DNA from: an uncultured Lachnospira sp.
GTDB taxonomy: Bacteria > Bacillota > Clostridia > Lachnospirales > Lachnospiraceae
Length of the DNA: 64,000 nt
Reading direction: 5' to 3'
NCBI GenBank assembly: GCA_946186125.1
Contig: CAMHLZ010000001.1
Location: 1 to 64,000 of the forward strand
Shown: piece by piece, positions 1 through 8,111 of the stretch
How positions within the stretch are numbered: the stretch's first letter is position 1
Layout of the letters: every line of letters begins with the position of its first letter
Notes under the pieces: generated by a model
What the model was told of the DNA's origin: nothing
Database searches by the model: none
What the model saw: the letters and a program-made list of their open reading frames with translations, nothing else
Program-made: the position numbers and the translations under genes

Positions 1-133
1 TGAGTATATTTACTCACATTTAATAATATTATTAGTTACTTAAGCATTTCTCCTTATTTCTATGTCTATTTCTCATGCTAATTTTTCGTTCCTATATCAA
101 TATTTACTTATCAAAGTATAGGCTGCTTTATGT

Positions 134-1267
134 TTACATTCCGACAACTTCAAATGGATTGATTCCTTTGAAGAAGTTTGCACCACTCTGTTTCTTAATT
201 AATTTCTTGTAAAAAGAAAGCTTGCTTTCTGGGACTTTAATTACTATATGACATAATTTTATATTTACTTTGTTTTTCATCTGCGGAAGTTCAAATGCAC
301 TCTTTCCAAGCGTCTTTGAATTTAACTTAGTCGTTTTTAAGACTATTTCAGTAGTAGCAAAAGGCATATTATAATTTCCTATTTTTTTTACTGTACTTGG
401 AATAATCATTTTTTTAATTGTCTGATTGGACTGAAATGCGTACGCTTTTATCGTAATTACGCCTTCAGGCAATTCTAAAGTTTCAAGCTTATCACAATAT
501 GAAAATGCATAACTGCCAATTACTTTTACAGAAGCAGGAACTACAGTATTATTACAAGCTAAGATTAATTCATTCTCTTTTGTATCTATGATAGCATCAC
601 ATGATTCTCTGCTGTCATATTTTTTGTTTTCAGATGATACTCTGATTGTTTCAAGACCGTTGAGCCCATTAAAAGCTCCCTGTTCAATCTTCTTTACATT
701 TTTAGGTATCGAAATTTTTTTAAGATTACCACAATAGCTTACAGCACCTGTTTCAATTGTTGTAAGGCTGTCAGGAAGACTTATTTTCTCCATATATGAA
801 CAACCGCTAAAAGCATATTTTTTTAATACTTTTAAATTTTTAGGTAGCTTAACGCTTTTTAATGAAGTACTTGAAAAGGCTCTTTTACCGATATATTCCA
901 CACTGTCAGGTATCACAACAGATGTCATTGTTCCTACATCATCTAAACAACTGTCTTCGAGTCTGATAACTGTATCAGGAATAACCAGTTTTTTTACAAA
1001 TACATCAACATCATCTTCGGGACCAAATAAATGGCTTCCTAAAGATGTAACTTTTTTCCCATCAATATCTGATGGAATATAGATAGCTGTCCTTCTCTTT
1101 TTTTCTTTGTATCTTGTAAGCTTTATTCCGTCACTATTTGGATCATCCGTATAGGTGTATGTGCCATACTTAGTTTTATAAGTGGCAGTGTCAGCATATA
1201 CATCCGTATACGTGTAAAAAGCAGCCATGACTACGAGAATCATTAGTAAAATACTTTTTTTCTTCAT
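134..1267 (-). CDS. Exported BspA-like leucine-rich-repeat protein
   Basis: A 377-residue protein that starts with a Lys-rich signal peptide and hydrophobic core (about residues 1-25), followed by tandem LRR_5 (BspA/TpLRR) repeats. The repeats carry the recurring YAFSGC/AFNG and 'LPDSLTTIETGA'-type pattern from about residue 60 to 310. Family members are surface or secreted and often bind host or bacterial partners; the ligand here is unknown. There is no LPXTG anchor or transmembrane tail, so retention at the surface is not explained. The start is fixed by GGAGA seven bases upstream of ATG. A 17-bp palindrome lies just upstream (1286-1325). It is probably the last gene of the cluster MBL hydrolase-LRR-LRR on the minus strand. 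Confidence 0.85.
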   Translation of the reverse strand: MKKKSILLMILVVMAAFYTYTDVYADTATYKTKYGTYTYTDDPNSDGIKLTRYKEKKRRTAIYIPSDIDGKKVTSLGSHLFGPEDDVDVFVKKLVIPDTVIRLEDSCLDDVGTMTSVVIPDSVEYIGKRAFSSTSLKSVKLPKNLKVLKKYAFSGCSYMEKISLPDSLTTIETGAVSYCGNLKKISIPKNVKKIEQGAFNGLNGLETIRVSSENKKYDSRESCDAIIDTKENELILACNNTVVPASVKVIGSYAFSYCDKLETLELPEGVITIKAYAFQSNQTIKKMIIPSTVKKIGNYNMPFATTEIVLKTTKLNSKTLGKSAFELPQMKNKVNIKLCHIVIKVPESKLSFYKKLIKKQSGANFFKGINPFEVVGM

Positions 1268-1285
1268 AAAAAGTCTCCTTTTGTT

Positions 1286-1325
1286 ATTCCCGGATTTTAT
1301 ATCTTTAAATATAAAGTCCGGGAAT
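1286..1325. repeat. Palindromic element, copy 1 (upstream of LRR gene)
   Basis: A near-perfect inverted repeat with a 17-bp stem (one G-T pair) and a 6-nt loop, beginning ATTCCCGGA and ending AGTCCGGGAAT. It sits 19 bases upstream of the LRR start codon, just before the ribosome binding site. There is no T-run after it on the minus strand, so it does not look like an ordinary terminator. A near-copy with the same loop core (TCTTTAA) lies at 7003-7034 upstream of the subtilase gene. Confidence 0.75.
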
Positions 1326-1342
1326 CAATTAATGTTAAATAT

Positions 1343-2302
1343 TTACTTACTTAATTCTTTCACTGTATAATTAGTAGCTTTTTTAACCGATTCTTTTACC
1401 AGTTTTGAATACTCATCATATTTATCTTTCGGAACATAAATAGTTACATTTTCAATTCCGCTAAATGCACAATTTTTTATTTCTTTTATATTTTTTGATT
1501 TAATAACTACTTTTTTTAGTTTTTTTGCTAAACAAAAAGCGTTTTCCTCTATTACCTTAACTTTTTTAGGAATTTTAATTGTTCGTAAATTGTAACATGA
1601 ACAAAATGCAGCTCCACCTATTTTGGTAGCTGAACTAGGTAACACAACCGTTCTAACTGATCTGCAGGTTACTACAACCGGTTTTATTACCTTAATTCCA
1701 TCTTCATAAATTACTTTTTTATATCCGCTGTTTGAAAAAACTCCTGCTCCGTACACTATATCTTTTCTAATCAACAGTTCTTTGCCTTTTCCAATTTTCG
1801 TTCCCGCAAATGCAAATCCTCCTATTTTTTTGATATTTGCTGGCATCTTAAAATTATCAGACAAATCACATCCACAAAACGCATGTGCTTTAATTATTTC
1901 AACTCCAGGCATTGTAACTGATTTTAATTCTTTACAACAACAAAAAGCATAAAAACCAACTGTTTTTACTGACTTTGCAATATCTACCTTTTCTATAGAC
2001 TTACAAGCAGGATGTCTATCTTTCGCTTTACTCTTTCCAAACAGTGAATGTACTCTTATGGCTGTAATACCATCTTTAATTGTAACAGTTTTTATATCAT
2101 TTGCATAAGACTCAAACACCCATGGATTATCTGTAATCTCTCCTGTTCCTGATATCACGATTTCTTTTGTGACCGTATCATAGCTGTATGTACAGCTTTT
2201 TCCACATTTTCCCTCAATAGTATCTGCATTTGCATATGTTTGCATACAGAACACCATAGTTAAAATTATTACTCCTAATAATTGATATTTGATTTTCTTC
2301 AT
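1343..2302 (-). CDS. Exported BspA-like LRR protein with CTYSYD-type N-terminus
   Basis: A 319-residue exported protein. The signal peptide is followed by a short domain with CTYSYD...ISGTGEI, a pattern common at the N-terminus of Lachnospiraceae LRR surface proteins, then LRR_5 repeats unusually rich in Cys (AFCCCKEL, HAFCGC, AFCSCYNL). The open frame extends 55 codons further upstream, but that extension overlaps the preceding gene. The ATG at 2302 has AAAGAAAGG in front and begins a proper signal peptide, so I chose it. The gene lies 16 bp after the MBL-fold hydrolase gene and is probably co-transcribed with it. Function beyond surface binding is unknown. Confidence 0.82.
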   Translation of the reverse strand: MKKIKYQLLGVIILTMVFCMQTYANADTIEGKCGKSCTYSYDTVTKEIVISGTGEITDNPWVFESYANDIKTVTIKDGITAIRVHSLFGKSKAKDRHPACKSIEKVDIAKSVKTVGFYAFCCCKELKSVTMPGVEIIKAHAFCGCDLSDNFKMPANIKKIGGFAFAGTKIGKGKELLIRKDIVYGAGVFSNSGYKKVIYEDGIKVIKPVVVTCRSVRTVVLPSSATKIGGAAFCSCYNLRTIKIPKKVKVIEENAFCLAKKLKKVVIKSKNIKEIKNCAFSGIENVTIYVPKDKYDEYSKLVKESVKKATNYTVKELSK

Positions 2303-2318
2303 AATAACACAACCTTTC

Positions 2319-3266
2319 TTAATTCCAATTATTATATACGTACCATACTCTGTAATCAGCATCAGTTGTATCTCTGATATACCTGCGTATGTTACCGGAT
2401 AAATTGTTTTCAATATATACGTAATTACTCCAACAACATATATCAGGATCCTCACTATCTGCTGCAACCAAATGTGCTTTTGTAACTGTCATAAAATAAT
2501 TATTTGCCTTAATTCTTGTATTATACTTATTTATCTCTGTTTGACCATCACCACCAGGTGGCTGATAATTATAACTGCTTCTCTGACCATGATGACCAAA
2601 TTTACAAAAATTATAATGCAATGAACTAATTGTCGAAGCAGGAAAGAACACTTCCGTTCCCCATGAAGCTATTGCATATTCCAACCCATGTATATTTAAA
2701 TCCCCCAAGAACAAGGCCCTATATGGATTATCTGTAGATGTATTTGTTATGGTACATATCATGGAAGTATTATTAGCCTGAGAACTATTATAATTTGAAT
2801 AATTCTCCCCATAAGCAGTAACTGCTGCCTGCGAAGGGCCATAGATTTTTAGTACTGTATCATTAACAGTAACCGTCTTGTAGCTCCCTACACTAACCAC
2901 CTCTGAAGAATGACCGGTCAATGCGGATACCACATTACTATACTGACTTCCCGGGTAAGTGTAATATACTTTTTCTATGTACAATCCACTGCTTGCCAAA
3001 AGTGTTGCCAAGCCACCCACATGGTCAGAGTGATTATGACTCAATACCAATGCCTTGACATACACTTTTCCGTTATGAGTTCCGCTTGTTTTTGGATTAC
3101 ATTTAGACAGCAATGCTGTCAGATACGAAGCTGCAGAATCTCCCGGTCCACAGTCAATCATTAGATAATCATTGTTACCACAATCAATTATTGCATTGTC
3201 TCCTTTCTTTTTTGCATTTGAAAATTTACCGCAATTATAAATTGCAATTCCTGTTGCATAGCTCAT
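2319..3266 (-). CDS. ComEC-like metallo-beta-lactamase-fold hydrolase
   Basis: A 315-residue soluble protein. The metal-binding HxHxDH motif is seen as HNHSDH at residues 77-82, a further ligand Asp is in FLGDL (189), and KFGHHGQRS (His225/226) matches the GHHGS motif of the ComEC/Rec2-type beta-lactamase domain. Family members are phosphodiesterases or nucleases; in ComEC the domain is fused to a DNA channel, which is absent here. There is no signal peptide or membrane segment, so it is predicted cytosolic although its neighbours are exported. The start has GGAGG nine bases upstream. It is first in the unit with the LRR gene, behind the promoter at 3343-3371. The substrate is unknown. Confidence 0.8.
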   Translation of the reverse strand: MSYATGIAIYNCGKFSNAKKKGDNAIIDCGNNDYLMIDCGPGDSAASYLTALLSKCNPKTSGTHNGKVYVKALVLSHNHSDHVGGLATLLASSGLYIEKVYYTYPGSQYSNVVSALTGHSSEVVSVGSYKTVTVNDTVLKIYGPSQAAVTAYGENYSNYNSSQANNTSMICTITNTSTDNPYRALFLGDLNIHGLEYAIASWGTEVFFPASTISSLHYNFCKFGHHGQRSSYNYQPPGGDGQTEINKYNTRIKANNYFMTVTKAHLVAADSEDPDICCWSNYVYIENNLSGNIRRYIRDTTDADYRVWYVYNNWN

Positions 3267-3342
3267 ATTAATTCCTCCTTCCTAATACTATGTACTCTCG
3301 GAATCTACTTTGCATTTACATACGCCTCCAAATGCTACTTAA

Positions 3343-3371
3343 ATTATAACACATTGTTACATTTTTGTAAA
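3343..3371 (-). promoter_or_regulatory. Sigma-A-type promoter of the MBL-LRR unit
   Basis: On the minus strand a -35 TTTACA (3371-3366), a 17-bp spacer and a perfect -10 TATAAT (3348-3343). It lies between the Big_2 gene stop and the MBL gene start, leaving about 70 nt of leader. Confidence 0.6.
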
Positions 3372-3380
3372 CATTTATTT

Positions 3381-4709
3381 TCAACTTTCGATAATGTATT
3401 CTGTCTTATCTGCTGTCTTTGCAATTGTCTTTGGTATCTCGACAAAACACTGTACTCTCTTCTCTTCATATCCATATGTAAGTCCATCGTCCGGTTGCTT
3501 TCCGCTAACATTTAACGCAATATTAACAGTAAATTTTCCATTACTCTTCATTTCTCTGGTAACATTTTTAATAGTTAATTTTTCATAACTATATATATCA
3601 TGCGAATTAATACAAACAGCATTCTTCTTGAAATAATCTTTGTCGTATTTTTTCAGCTGTTTGTATACTGATTTGTTACTTCCTTTGCATGCTTTATATT
3701 TCTTAAGCAGCTTATTCATCTGAGAATAGCTTGTAATAAACTCATTATTAAACGTAAAACTCTCATTTGTTACAAACGTCTTCTTACTTGATTTAACTTT
3801 TTTACTGTAAGACTTAACTGTCACTTTGCATATTGCTTTGACATCCGCATCTGATTTACTTACGGCAGTTATAATAGCACTTCCTTCTGCTACTCCTGTA
3901 ATCTTACCATTCTTATTTACTTTGGCAATACCGGTATCACTACTGCTCCATGTTACGTCTTTTGTCTGTTTCCCATTCAACGCAGCCTTTACGCTTACTG
4001 CCTGCTTCTTGTAAATCTCCACTTCTGACTCTGACAATTTAAGGCTATCTGATTCAATATCCATTCCATACAAAATATCTAATTCAGCCCGTACTACACC
4101 CGGAATCTCCGAATACACTGATACCATTTTTTCTGCTAACTGTCCTTTTTTCAGCTTTACAAATACAAACAAGTTTCTATCTTCATGCAACTGACTCTTT
4201 ACAATCTCACCACCGTTAGAAATTACATTGATCGCATTTATTATCTCATCATCTGAAATATTTGAATCAAAGTTCACTAAGATAGAGTCCGGTACATATG
4301 TAATAGTCACTTTTCCTGTTCTCTGCTCGTTCACCTGTATATAGTCATTAATAATCTCATTTGCTCTGCTATCTGCATTTGCCTTAAAAGCTTCAAACTT
4401 TTCACTTACGTTAAAATCATCTTCAAAATAACTGTCTAAAATCGTCTCCAGAACTTTTTCAAATCCATATTGGGATTCAATTTTATTAACAAGTAATGCT
4501 GCTGACTCTCCATCTGCTTTTAAAGCCTCATCTAAAATCTGCTGTTCTTCTTCACTAAGTTCATATAAATACTTCTCTGGAATTACTATCTTGTAATCCT
4601 CCCCTTCATCTGCGGCATATGCTACAGTATTAGTATAAAACACTGAACCGGCCGTCATTCCTATTCCCAATGTAAGAGCTACAATTGCTGATAAAATCTT
4701 CTTTCTCAT
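3381..4709 (-). CDS. Exported subtilase-prodomain-like protein with Big_2 domain
   Basis: A 442-residue exported protein: signal peptide (ending near AYAADE), a helical region and an 'ILVNFDSNISDDEIINAI' segment. The two together align with the pro-region of the adjacent subtilase (DGESAALLVNKIE versus DGKKAASMINDIK; DSILVNFDS versus NQILVSFKS). A bacterial Ig-like Big_2 domain follows at about residues 222-300 (VTWSSSDTGIAKVNKNGKI), then an unassigned C-terminal domain of about 140 residues. No protease catalytic domain is present. It could be a trans-acting prodomain (inhibitor or foldase) for the neighbouring protease; this is inference. ATG at 4709 is preferred over the ATG nine bases upstream, which abuts the GGAG. 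Confidence 0.75.
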   Translation of the reverse strand: MRKKILSAIVALTLGIGMTAGSVFYTNTVAYAADEGEDYKIVIPEKYLYELSEEEQQILDEALKADGESAALLVNKIESQYGFEKVLETILDSYFEDDFNVSEKFEAFKANADSRANEIINDYIQVNEQRTGKVTITYVPDSILVNFDSNISDDEIINAINVISNGGEIVKSQLHEDRNLFVFVKLKKGQLAEKMVSVYSEIPGVVRAELDILYGMDIESDSLKLSESEVEIYKKQAVSVKAALNGKQTKDVTWSSSDTGIAKVNKNGKITGVAEGSAIITAVSKSDADVKAICKVTVKSYSKKVKSSKKTFVTNESFTFNNEFITSYSQMNKLLKKYKACKGSNKSVYKQLKKYDKDYFKKNAVCINSHDIYSYEKLTIKNVTREMKSNGKFTVNIALNVSGKQPDDGLTYGYEEKRVQCFVEIPKTIAKTADKTEYIIES

Positions 4710-5046
4710 AAAAAACATCTCCTTCTTTATAAAAGTATTTACCTTAAATTCGTTCTAATAATTCTATTATAACGTCTTAATTATCCAGTTCCTATATTTT
4801 TATAAATATTCACCTACCTTATAATCTGAATAATCTTAGAACGTTATAATTTTACAACCATTTTGATTAATAAATTAATTAATTTGTATTATTCATACTA
4901 ATGCTATTTAAAATAGATTTCATGCTCTACATATACTTGATAAATCATTCAGGATTTTTATTTAATTATTATATAAAACATTAAAAGTATATACCCATAG
5001 AAAGCTTAATTCATTTATAACATTTAGTTGACTTGATATTTTAAGA
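4710..5046. other. AT-rich intergenic region between Big_2 and subtilase genes
   Basis: About 340 bp without a coding region of any credible length. On the minus strand a TATAAT stands at 4771-4766 about 57 bases before the Big_2 gene, but its -35 region is poor. I see no convincing terminator after the subtilase gene. Confidence 0.4.
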
Positions 5047-6972
5047 CTAATTTGCGACACATGACACTATTGTCGAAAACGGTCCATGCATATACGTATC
5101 TCCATATTTTGACTTACACCATATTTTATAATAATATCTCTGTCCTGACACTAAACCAGTATCTGTATAACTAACTGGTCCCGAGCCATTAACTGATATT
5201 GACTTAATATTTGTATATGTTCCATTCAAACTCGTTGACCTATATACATTATATCGCTCTTCATTGCCTACAAGACTCCAATTCAGTTTTATTTTTCCAC
5301 TTGAAACAGGTGTAATTAAACTAACAACAGGTGCAGTATTTGAAAATGTCAAATATTTTGCTTTTTGAACAGCTAAACCAGCATCTAAAATTCCGTATCC
5401 AGTGTTATAATCATACCCTGTACTTCCAACATCTGTTGCTGTTGTCTCTATTATATTCTCAATTTCATCAACCGTCAAATCATCATTAATAGCTCTCATC
5501 ATCATTACTGTGCCCGATACCATAGGTGCTGATAACGAAGTGCCATTACTACAAACGTATGAAGAACCAACATCTGTGGTTTGTATACTAAAACCAGGTG
5601 CTGATATATCACAAGTGCTTCCATAATTTGAGAAATATGCTCGCCCATTATCTGTATCAGATGCAATTACTGAAATAACATGTGGATAAGATGCCGGATA
5701 TGCTGGTGTCGTGCTATTATCATTTCCTGCTGAAGCTACAACAGTCACTCCTGCATCATATGCATCACTTATCGCATCTGCCACATCTGCATTATATGAA
5801 TATGTAGACATGCTCAAATTAATAACTTCTGCATCATTACAAATAGCATAATCAATAGCTTTCAACAAATTTGATGTTGAAACTTTGTACTCACCATCTG
5901 GATATAGAGTATACACCTGTATAGCCATAATCCTACAATTATAATCATTATATGAATTAGTAACTCCAGCTACACCTGCTATTCCAATGCTGTTGTTCAC
6001 ATTAGCAGCTAAAAGTCCCGTAACATTTGTTCCATGAGAACTCACATACGGTGTAGACAGCGAACTTAATAATGCATACGGCTCACTCGTAACATCTACT
6101 GACAACGAATTAATTATTCTTCCGCTTAAGTCCTCATGATTCATCTGCACCCCTGAGTCTATAACCGCTACTCTAACTCTTCTAGCAGTTGTAGATGTAT
6201 TAACAGATTCCCATGCCGGCTCAATATTAATTCTTTCTAAATGCCACATACCATAAGCATACGTATCATTAATATCTACACTATCCGTTGTTAATTCATC
6301 ACAATCATACACATAATTGACAGAAGCATCTATAACACAATCTAAACTTTTATATTTGTCTATCGCTTTTTGAGTTGTTTCTCCTTCACCAATTGTAATC
6401 TCAACTATTTTTTTATTTTTTTGGGATTGTTGTTTTTTTATCAAGTCTTTCTTTTCTTTGTCCATATCACTACATATAGCATACTTATTTGTTAATATAT
6501 CGCCTCCCTCTGATAGTTTATTAATTATTTGATTTATCTCCTCATCAGATAGTTCTGACTTAAAAGAAACCAATATTTGATTCGGTGCATATCCATTTTC
6601 TATAGCCGATTTTCGCTCTTCAAACGCTTCCTGATAATTTGCAACCAAATATTCTGCTCTCTCATCAATCGTTTTTATAAATCCCTCCAAATTTGTATTT
6701 ACTTTTACATCATCGTAATAGTACATATCAAGTATCTGCCTAACAGCATATTCAAATTCGTCATTTTGTTTTATGTCATTTATCATAGATGCTGCTTTTT
6801 TTCCATCCAGTATCGCCTCTTTTCTTAATTCATCAAGTTTTACATTCTCATTAATACTTGTCTCGTATGAAACCTTTACCAGATTACTCTCCTCTTCATT
6901 ACCCAGTACTATATTAGTACCTATAATTACTGAACTCACTGAAACTAATAAAAAACTTAAAATTTTTTTCAT
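5047..6972 (-). CDS. Secreted subtilisin-like serine protease (S8) with FN3-like tail
   Basis: A 641-residue secreted protease. Numbering from the upstream in-frame ATG (two codons earlier): signal peptide 1-26, long pro-region about 35-225, S8 domain about 245-540 with catalytic Asp274 (AVIDSG), His315 (SSHGTN) and Ser481 (NGTSLSAP), and oxyanion Asn419 (SAGND). A fibronectin-III-like domain follows (about 548-643). All triad residues are intact, so it should be active after removal of the pro-region. There is no sorting signal. The start at 6972 has AGGAG seven bases upstream; the in-frame ATG at 6978 is too close to it. It lies about 160 bp downstream of agrB on the same strand. A palindrome (7003-7034) precedes it. 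Confidence 0.9.
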   Translation of the reverse strand: MKKILSFLLVSVSSVIIGTNIVLGNEEESNLVKVSYETSINENVKLDELRKEAILDGKKAASMINDIKQNDEFEYAVRQILDMYYYDDVKVNTNLEGFIKTIDERAEYLVANYQEAFEERKSAIENGYAPNQILVSFKSELSDEEINQIINKLSEGGDILTNKYAICSDMDKEKKDLIKKQQSQKNKKIVEITIGEGETTQKAIDKYKSLDCVIDASVNYVYDCDELTTDSVDINDTYAYGMWHLERINIEPAWESVNTSTTARRVRVAVIDSGVQMNHEDLSGRIINSLSVDVTSEPYALLSSLSTPYVSSHGTNVTGLLAANVNNSIGIAGVAGVTNSYNDYNCRIMAIQVYTLYPDGEYKVSTSNLLKAIDYAICNDAEVINLSMSTYSYNADVADAISDAYDAGVTVVASAGNDNSTTPAYPASYPHVISVIASDTDNGRAYFSNYGSTCDISAPGFSIQTTDVGSSYVCSNGTSLSAPMVSGTVMMMRAINDDLTVDEIENIIETTATDVGSTGYDYNTGYGILDAGLAVQKAKYLTFSNTAPVVSLITPVSSGKIKLNWSLVGNEERYNVYRSTSLNGTYTNIKSISVNGSGPVSYTDTGLVSGQRYYYKIWCKSKYGDTYMHGPFSTIVSCVAN

Positions 6973-7002
6973 ATGCATTCTCCTTTGTATCTTTTGATAT
7001 TC

Positions 7003-7034
7003 CCGGACTTTATATCTTTAACTATAAAGTCCGG
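7003..7034. repeat. Palindromic element, copy 2 (upstream of subtilase)
   Basis: A perfect 12-bp inverted repeat, CCGGACTTTATA and TATAAAGTCCGG, with an 8-nt loop (TCTTTAAC). It lies 30 bp upstream of the subtilase start codon. Sequence and position match the element at 1286-1325. It lies between agrB and the subtilase gene, so on a read-through transcript it could act in termination, processing or translation control. Confidence 0.75.
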
Positions 7035-7131
7035 TCATCAAAATTGTAATGCTGTTATTTATTTATGCTAAAAACTCACCTCATCCCCCCAATTTTTTCT
7101 CTTGACACATAGTTTCAGCAACATCTGGTGA

Positions 7132-7695
7132 TTATTTATCCAAAAACAGACAAGGAATCATAAGTAATGCTGTTAGTGCCAATCCCATATCAAGTGCCAT
7201 TTCATACCTCTCAAGTCGAATCAGCCTCATAAATATGCACATTATCCATGTTACAACTACCAGAATCATAGATATCTTTTTGTATTTCTTTTTATCTGAA
7301 GGGGCTAGTTTCTTATTCTCTGATTCTACAGGACTAAAAAACATTATTATACTACCAGATACCAATGACACTATATCTGTCAATAAAGCTGATTCTGCAT
7401 ATTTAAGAATATATGTAAAAACTAACAGCAACATACAAGAACATATTACACATATCCTTAAACTTCGTGCATGATATCCACCACTATATTTTCTTATGAT
7501 AACAAATGGTATAACCATGACTATTGCTTTTAATGGCACTCCAATACACACACCAAATATACCGGTTAAAACAAAAGGTGCAACAAGAAAAATAAAACTA
7601 TAAATTGCGTACTCGTATAAATCTGTATCTTCTTCATCTATCGCTCCGTTTGCAACCAGCCATTTAACAACATAGTTAATCGCCATGTGAAACAT
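7132..7695 (-). CDS. agrB: AgrB-like autoinducer-processing membrane protease
   Basis: A 187-residue multi-span membrane protein (about five to six hydrophobic segments). The family signature GGYHA is followed by Cys seven residues after the His (His75, Cys82), the same spacing as the catalytic His/Cys pair of staphylococcal AgrB. AgrB cleaves the AgrD precursor at its C-terminal side and forms the thiolactone ring. AGGAG seven bases upstream fixes the start. The agrD-like gene lies 32 bp upstream on the same strand. This is the signal-production half of the quorum-sensing cassette; the sensor half is divergently encoded at 8573-10649. Confidence 0.92.
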   Translation of the reverse strand: MFHMAINYVVKWLVANGAIDEEDTDLYEYAIYSFIFLVAPFVLTGIFGVCIGVPLKAIVMVIPFVIIRKYSGGYHARSLRICVICSCMLLLVFTYILKYAESALLTDIVSLVSGSIIMFFSPVESENKKLAPSDKKKYKKISMILVVVTWIMCIFMRLIRLERYEMALDMGLALTALLMIPCLFLDK

Positions 7696-7727
7696 ATTAC
7701 TACTCCTGCAAGTTAAAAACCTGATTT

Positions 7728-7868
7728 CTATTTTTTAAATTTATCAAGTTTTTTAGGTGCTTTCGGCTGATAAACAAAAACACAGGAATTTGTATTCGCC
7801 TCAACCTTTAACACTCTTTTCAAAGTATTTGTCACCATCTTAGCAGCTTTATTATTCATTTTTCTCAT
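7728..7868 (-). CDS. agrD: AgrD-like cyclic lactone autoinducer precursor
   Basis: A 46-residue peptide. It has an amphipathic, Lys-rich N-terminal half (MRKMNNKAAKMVTNTLKRV), then NTNSCVFVYQPKAPKKL and a charged tail. The single Cys29 five residues before a QPK(A)P segment is the hallmark of Clostridia AgrD peptides. The likely ring is a thiolactone closing Cys29 onto the carboxyl of Tyr33 (ring CVFVY), with a short N-terminal tail. The exact mature ends are inferred. GGAGA lies eight bases before ATG. The gene is immediately upstream of agrB and is too short for most ORF callers. Confidence 0.9.
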   Translation of the reverse strand: MRKMNNKAAKMVTNTLKRVLKVEANTNSCVFVYQPKAPKKLDKFKK

Positions 7869-7950
7869 AGTACATCTTCTCCTTTATATACTTTTTTACA
7901 AATATATAACCGGTTATACTTAATCTGTATGACTTGATGATAATATATTT

Positions 7951-7984
7951 TTCTATAGTTTTCTATAGTTTGGGAATGAACGGT
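7951..7984 (-). promoter_or_regulatory. agrD: Candidate LytTR (AgrA) binding region upstream of agrD
   Basis: On the minus strand, ACCGTTCAT (7984-7976) fits the LytTR half-site consensus [TA][AC][CA]GTTN[AG][TG] at every position. Thirteen bases downstream of its start begin two head-to-tail copies of AACTATAGAA (7970-7951), ten bp apart. They overlap the place where a -35 would lie for the -10-like TATATT (7947-7942). The poor -35 is what an activator-dependent promoter would show. Binding by the adjacent response regulator is inferred. Confidence 0.45.
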
Positions 7985-8040
7985 CACAAAAATGCGTTTT
8001 TTGGTCATTTTTGCCATTTTTTCGGGTATTTTTTTATTCA

Positions 8041-8083
8041 CAGCCAAATTTTTCCTGTCAGCCAACTTTTTTTGTAGTATAAT
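8041..8083 (+). promoter_or_regulatory. Promoter and direct repeat upstream of XRE gene
   Basis: A perfect -10 TATAAT (8078-8083) with a weak -35 CTGTCA (8055-8060) and a 17-bp spacer. Two copies of CAGCCAAmTTTTT (8041-8053 and 8059-8071), 18 bp apart, flank the -35 and could be an operator, for example for autoregulation by the XRE protein. Confidence 0.45.
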
Positions 8084-8111
8084 TATACATATAAGCAGAA
8101 TGGAGGTTACC

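Noticed and set aside
1-16. Hairpin TGAGTA-TATT-TACTCA at the left edge as terminator of the first LRR gene
   Set aside because: It lacks a T-run and the edge of the window prevents judging what it serves.
2303-2467. In-frame extension of the second LRR gene
   Set aside because: It overlaps the MBL gene, lacks a ribosome binding site and would bury the signal peptide.
7992-8111. Upstream extension of the XRE gene
   Set aside because: Hydrophobic translation from a promoter region; TGGAGG fixes ATG 8112.
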